The notes under the pieces are model-generated. The model was not told where the DNA came from. It saw only the letters and a list, made by a program, of their open reading frames with translations, and searched no databases. 64,000 nucleotides of DNA, taken from contig NC_059471.1 of NCBI RefSeq assembly GCF_018139145.2, forward strand, positions 83,350,520-83,414,519. Direction: 5' to 3'. This stretch comes from Gymnogyps californianus (taxonomy: Eukaryota; Chordata; Aves; Accipitriformes; Cathartidae). The position numbers were made by a program, and so were the translations under genes. Of the stretch, positions 60,138-64,000 are shown in pieces; positions within the stretch are counted from its first letter, which is position 1; each line of letters begins with the position of its first letter.

Positions 60138-63100
60138 CGCATGCTGACACTGGACACACTTACCACGCATATTATGTCTGTGTGTTTCAGAAGCTGGGCA
60201 TTTTCCTCCAAAAAACTTGTGAATGCCCTTTTCCAACCATGTTATTGGTGTCAGTGAGACAAAAGAATATATACATTTCTATCAGGGTAAACATATCCTG
60301 TGCTGACTACTGTATCCCCAATGAATAGTTCAGGTACAGCCCAGTTCCAGCCAGTTATCCATGGATTTTCCCACAATTTCATCCCTCTTCTACCAGTGGG
60401 GGGCTGTTATGACACACTGAGGGGAGTCCAAGAGCTAACTGCTATGGGTGTTGCTAGAGATGCCCCACTAGGATCAGATGGACACAGCCAAAAAGGTCCA
60501 AAGAGATGAATATTATGTGATCTGACAGTAAAATGATACGAATGTTAGCCCTCAGATCATGTAGTCGCAGCGTTTCTGGGGGAAAAAAAAAAAAACGGGG
60601 TGAATTTTGTACCAGATTCTAAAATAGTGTAATATTTGGCAGATACAGTCATTCATTATCAGATCATGCTCTGACCCTGCTACTATCAAACACATACATC
60701 ATGATAGCTATCTTTTACTTCCTGTTGCATTGCCAATTTTTAATGAAGAAAACCAGTGAAGGCTTTCATAACCTAATATAGCAATGGTCAAATTATGAAT
60801 TTCCTGCTCAGTTCAGTCAAAAGCCTACCACTTTTTGTAAAGAGCTCTCCTGTTTTCATCCCTAAAAGTACATTAAAAAGAAGTAAAAGTGGTTAGAACC
60901 TTTCCTACAACATTTTAAACAGAAAGTGAAGCTTTCTTTTAATTCTTCTATGTCTGCTGGCTGTTTACTTCATTGAGGCAGGGTATGAATGATGACATAT
61001 AACCCAGCTTTCTAGGAATACTTTGGATTTGCCATATATAATCTCAGTGTCCCTGGATAACTGATAGGAAAAAATGGTATGACAGCCTTTTTTTTTTTTT
61101 TCCTTGCTACTGTGGTAGAAGCTGTTAGACCCATCAAACTGATAATAAGGAATATACTTTCCATCAGCATATAACCGTGAAAAGAAAACCTTCCCAATTA
61201 CTGTTCAAATTCACTGCCTTCCTTTGCTTTAACCTAATTTCCTTAGTACTCTAGTCTTTTTCCGGTGTGCAGTGTATTTTTCTAGCACATTCCCAGCTAG
61301 GAGGGAGTACTTGTGGCTCACCCTGGCCTTCTTTCTTGTTCAGTGTTTTTCTCAACAATTTTCCTTTGATTGCAGCCAGTAAGCAGCCAGCAGCACCCTC
61401 CTTTGGTCCATTCCCCTAGTGCTTTCATTGCGTATACCTATTATGTTGCCAAAGGACTTTTAGAGTAAAAAAGTTACATTATTGTTCAGGCTTCTTTCGA
61501 GTTCTACTCAACAGCTATTAGCTGCCACTAGGATAGTTTGCTGCTGCAGTATTTATGACCCAAAAGTAAATGCTGTAGTTCAATAACCAGTCACAAAAAG
61601 CATAATAAAAATATGTAATAAAAATGTTTGCTTTGTCTAGAGGATCTCATTTTTATTTTAAAAAATTATTATTCTCTGGTGAACATAATTTTTTCACTGC
61701 TAATGAAACTACTTGTGTTCATTTCATACCTTTCTCCTCAGAGTGAGTAGGCAGCAGTATAGACACATCCGATGAGATTCAGCTTACCTAACTTTAGACC
61801 TCAGAAATGTAGTTAACTAAATCTAAGGTAACCCTTCACAGCTCCCATCAAAGTCTTTGGTGAGAAATAGGCATTTCTGGGGCATGACTCATCTCAGTTA
61901 TTTTAGACTTCTCCTTCGGGATGAGGTGAATCACACCTAAATGGTTCTTTCTCTGCGTTGATTATAAAAGACGCTTAAAGTGACTGGCTGGGTGTCAAAT
62001 CCCATCTGTCCTCTCCACATTGAGCTTCATGGGTGATTGGCATGATTGCAATTCAGCACTAACTCAACATCTGAACTTGACATTTGACTGCTGGCGTCCA
62101 AAATGAAAGAGCAGAGGAAAGTTTTGCTTTCTCCTTTTGTTTCTGAATACACAGATGAGACAATTAGCTCTAATATGGGCAATTATATCTTTAAACATAA
62201 ATTATAAGCTCTTTTAGGTGCATTAGGCAGCTATACATCCTTCAGGAATCATAGGGAACTGCAAATGATAATTAGCTTTGATGATCAAGTCACATGTTTG
62301 TAGGTCTAAATGTTAGAATTGTAAATGCATTAAATGCTTTCCCTTGTAAAGGATAACAGAAGCTTTGTCTGATACAGTGAAACAAAACAAGGGACTGTTT
62401 TGAGGGTGCTTGATAGGGATGATAGGAAAAAGGACATTTCCTTCTAGCCCCAAGGTGGGGTTTGCACCTAGGAAGACATCACTGGGAAAGTCTGATACAT
62501 AAAGTTCTGAAACAATCTTGTTTTTTCCAGTGAAATTTAATGGCTGTTTGAGCATCAAGAAAGCAAGCAGACAGAAAATGCCTGTAGTCCACCTGCTGGT
62601 TTGAAGCAGCAGAAGATGTAAGAGTGAATTATATTTTCTTTAGTACAGACTCCCAACAAGTGCCTTTAGTAAACTTTTACCTGCCTTTGGAGCCGAACAA
62701 AAACACGTAATCTGCATTTCTGTGAAGGAAAATATTTGTGTGCAATCATGGAGTCTTTTTTTTTTTAAGGGCAAACCATAAATGGAGGGAGTGTCTTCCA
62801 AATCGTATGTGAATATCATTAGCTCAGAGACTATTGTGACAGTCTTGAAGCACAGAGACCATATCAGAGAACTTCACGGTACAGAGGACATATCAGTGTT
62901 CGGTATATCCTGTAAATGTTTCTCAAAATGCTTGAAGAATCTTCTTGGAACAGAGCAGTACCAAGTCTAGAGGGTTTATTACAAAATCTCCTAGCCCTAG
63001 GCACTGACATACTGGTCCATTTACTGAAAGAAACTCATCTCTACATGTAGGCAGGCTATAGATGTGTCAAATTCATTCAGAAAAGGATCTGTGCCAGTGA

Positions 63101-63639
63101 AAGTGCCTGCAGTTGTCCCACATGGGCGTAAGTCCCTGCTCTGGTGTTGCCATGTTCAGTGGCTAGTGTTCGAAACAGTGACACTTCATGGGGGCCTAAA
63201 TTCTCCTTGACCTGGTCAAGTACATTTCTTCTGTGGATAGCCCTACTGGGAACATTAAGACACCTGAGAGTCATCCCCTCAGGACTACTACTGTCTTGCC
63301 TCCATATTGCCTCTCCTGCCTCCGCTTCCCTCTCCACACAAATTTTCACTAATTTCTTCAAAGAAAAGACTTAAGAAAGACACTACAGCTACTCTCTTGC
63401 CTTTGATTTCTCTTCCTTCCTACTACTCCTTCCTTCTTTCCTCCTGTCACAAATATAAACCTCTCATTTGCTTTTCTCCATTTTGTTTCCATGTTATCTC
63501 CCAGTGTCTTCGGGTGCCTTTCTTGCACTCTTACTGTTTGCTGAGAGTCTTTCCCCATTTTCCGCGCTTAAGAAGCCCACCCACAACCCTCAGCTACCTT
63601 TCTAACCCCTTTCCAGACCTTCCTTTCTCTCCGTTCCTA
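60138..63639. other. Mostly unique noncoding sequence
   Basis: No exon recognised. Homopolymer tracts at about 60582-60594 (A) and 61087-61101 (T). The part 61760-62010 has worn TACCTAACTTTAGA-like motifs that suggest an old repeat I cannot name. From about 63300 the plus strand becomes pyrimidine-rich. Confidence 0.45.
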
Positions 63640-63990
63640 AGCTTGCTGTTACTCTAAACTCTCTTCTGACTTCATCCCATCTCCAATCTCCTCTCCATCC
63701 CTGATATATCTCTAAAACTTCGCTCACCAAGGCCTTTGATGACTGCAGCTGCATCTCAGATCCAGAACAGTGGGCTTATCTTCTTTAAATTATCAGGCAC
63801 CTGCAGCATGTTTAACCAGGCTTTTCTACCTGAATTCTCACCCTTCCCTAGGGACTCTGTCCTCTCTGGGCTTCTCTCCTGACTCTCTAATCATGGTTTT
63901 TGGGAGACAATTCCTTTAACCTCCTCTGGGTTTTTGATAGCTGTTTTAGGTCCCTAAGTGCATACATTGTCTTTGGATTATTTTGTCAGA
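63640..63990 (+). pseudogene. Probable ancient L2-like LINE RT fragment
   Basis: The plus strand is pyrimidine-rich, with ordered blocks recalling L2-type RT: TCACCAAGGCCTTTGATGAC (63724-63743) and GGGACTCTGTCCTCTCTGGG (63851-63870). The second translates as DSVLSGLLS, a stop codon, then LSNH; the family pattern is close to D-x-VLSW-x-x-SYLS. No frame is open. The element may extend left into the pyrimidine-rich 63300-63640 and right past the window edge. Confidence 0.45.
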
Positions 63991-64000
63991 AAACAAACTC

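Noticed and set aside
63307..63657. 116-codon plus-strand frame, Ser/Leu/Pro-rich
   Set aside because: A result of the pyrimidine-rich strand; more likely part of an old LINE or simple compositional bias.
1..64000. Bacterial or phage-type systems, CRISPR, tRNA, rRNA
   Set aside because: Nothing with these signatures was seen. Repeats and composition are those of vertebrate nuclear DNA.

Overview
The window is vertebrate nuclear DNA, almost certainly from a bird. The evidence is the repeat content: several CR1 LINE copies with the typical 3' end built on the ATTCTATGATTCT motif, remains of an older L3-like CR1, and compact solo retroviral LTRs of the kind common in bird genomes. The sequence is AT-rich and has no dense genes, operons, Shine-Dalgarno sites, tRNA, rRNA or CRISPR arrays. 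I recognise no host protein-coding exon. The longest open frames lie in GC-rich LTR repeats or CR1, or look like chance. The best reading is an intergenic gene desert or a very long intron.

Layout. From 1 to 3.2 kb there are two same-family solo LTRs (70-656 and 2578-3191, both minus, each with a perfect 5-bp target duplication) around a perfect pentanucleotide microsatellite (1377-1480). From 3.2 to 18.3 kb there is mostly unique noncoding DNA with a decayed CR1 reverse-transcriptase fragment (about 6.02-6.26 kb), an L3-like CR1 end (about 13.4 kb) and an unclassified old repeat (about 16.8-17.1 kb). At 18.27-19.43 kb lies the first of three copies of a long (about 1.16 kb) LTR with a GC-rich internal tandem array; the others are at 36.16-37.20 and 58.98-60.14 kb. 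From 22.6 to 24.4 kb there is a CR1 tail and a probable further LTR with a four-copy 25-bp repeat. Single LTRs sit at 29.05-29.65 (minus) and 44.15-44.75 kb (plus). CR1 pieces occur at 41.8, 47.5 and 50.2-51.0 kb.

The densest part is 54.1-60.1 kb. A minus-strand CR1 retaining ORF1 and RT sequence but lacking the middle is split by two different LTRs inserted back to back in opposite orientation, leaving three copies of the 5-mer GAAGC. Next come another internally deleted CR1, a possible Harbinger-type transposase remnant, and the third long LTR. The last few hundred bases look like an ancient L2-like LINE.

No set of genes here works together as a pathway. The functional signals visible are retroviral promoters and poly(A) signals in solo LTRs, and some AT-rich unique blocks that could be conserved regulatory DNA. 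I did not find a new multi-gene system. The observations most worth checking are the double insertion at GAAGC, the mosaic LTR at 44.15 kb, and the long LTR family whose TATA-to-poly(A) interval holds a shared open frame and a hairpin-forming array. Family names and divergence need a repeat-library search, so LTRs are called family A, B, C and D here.
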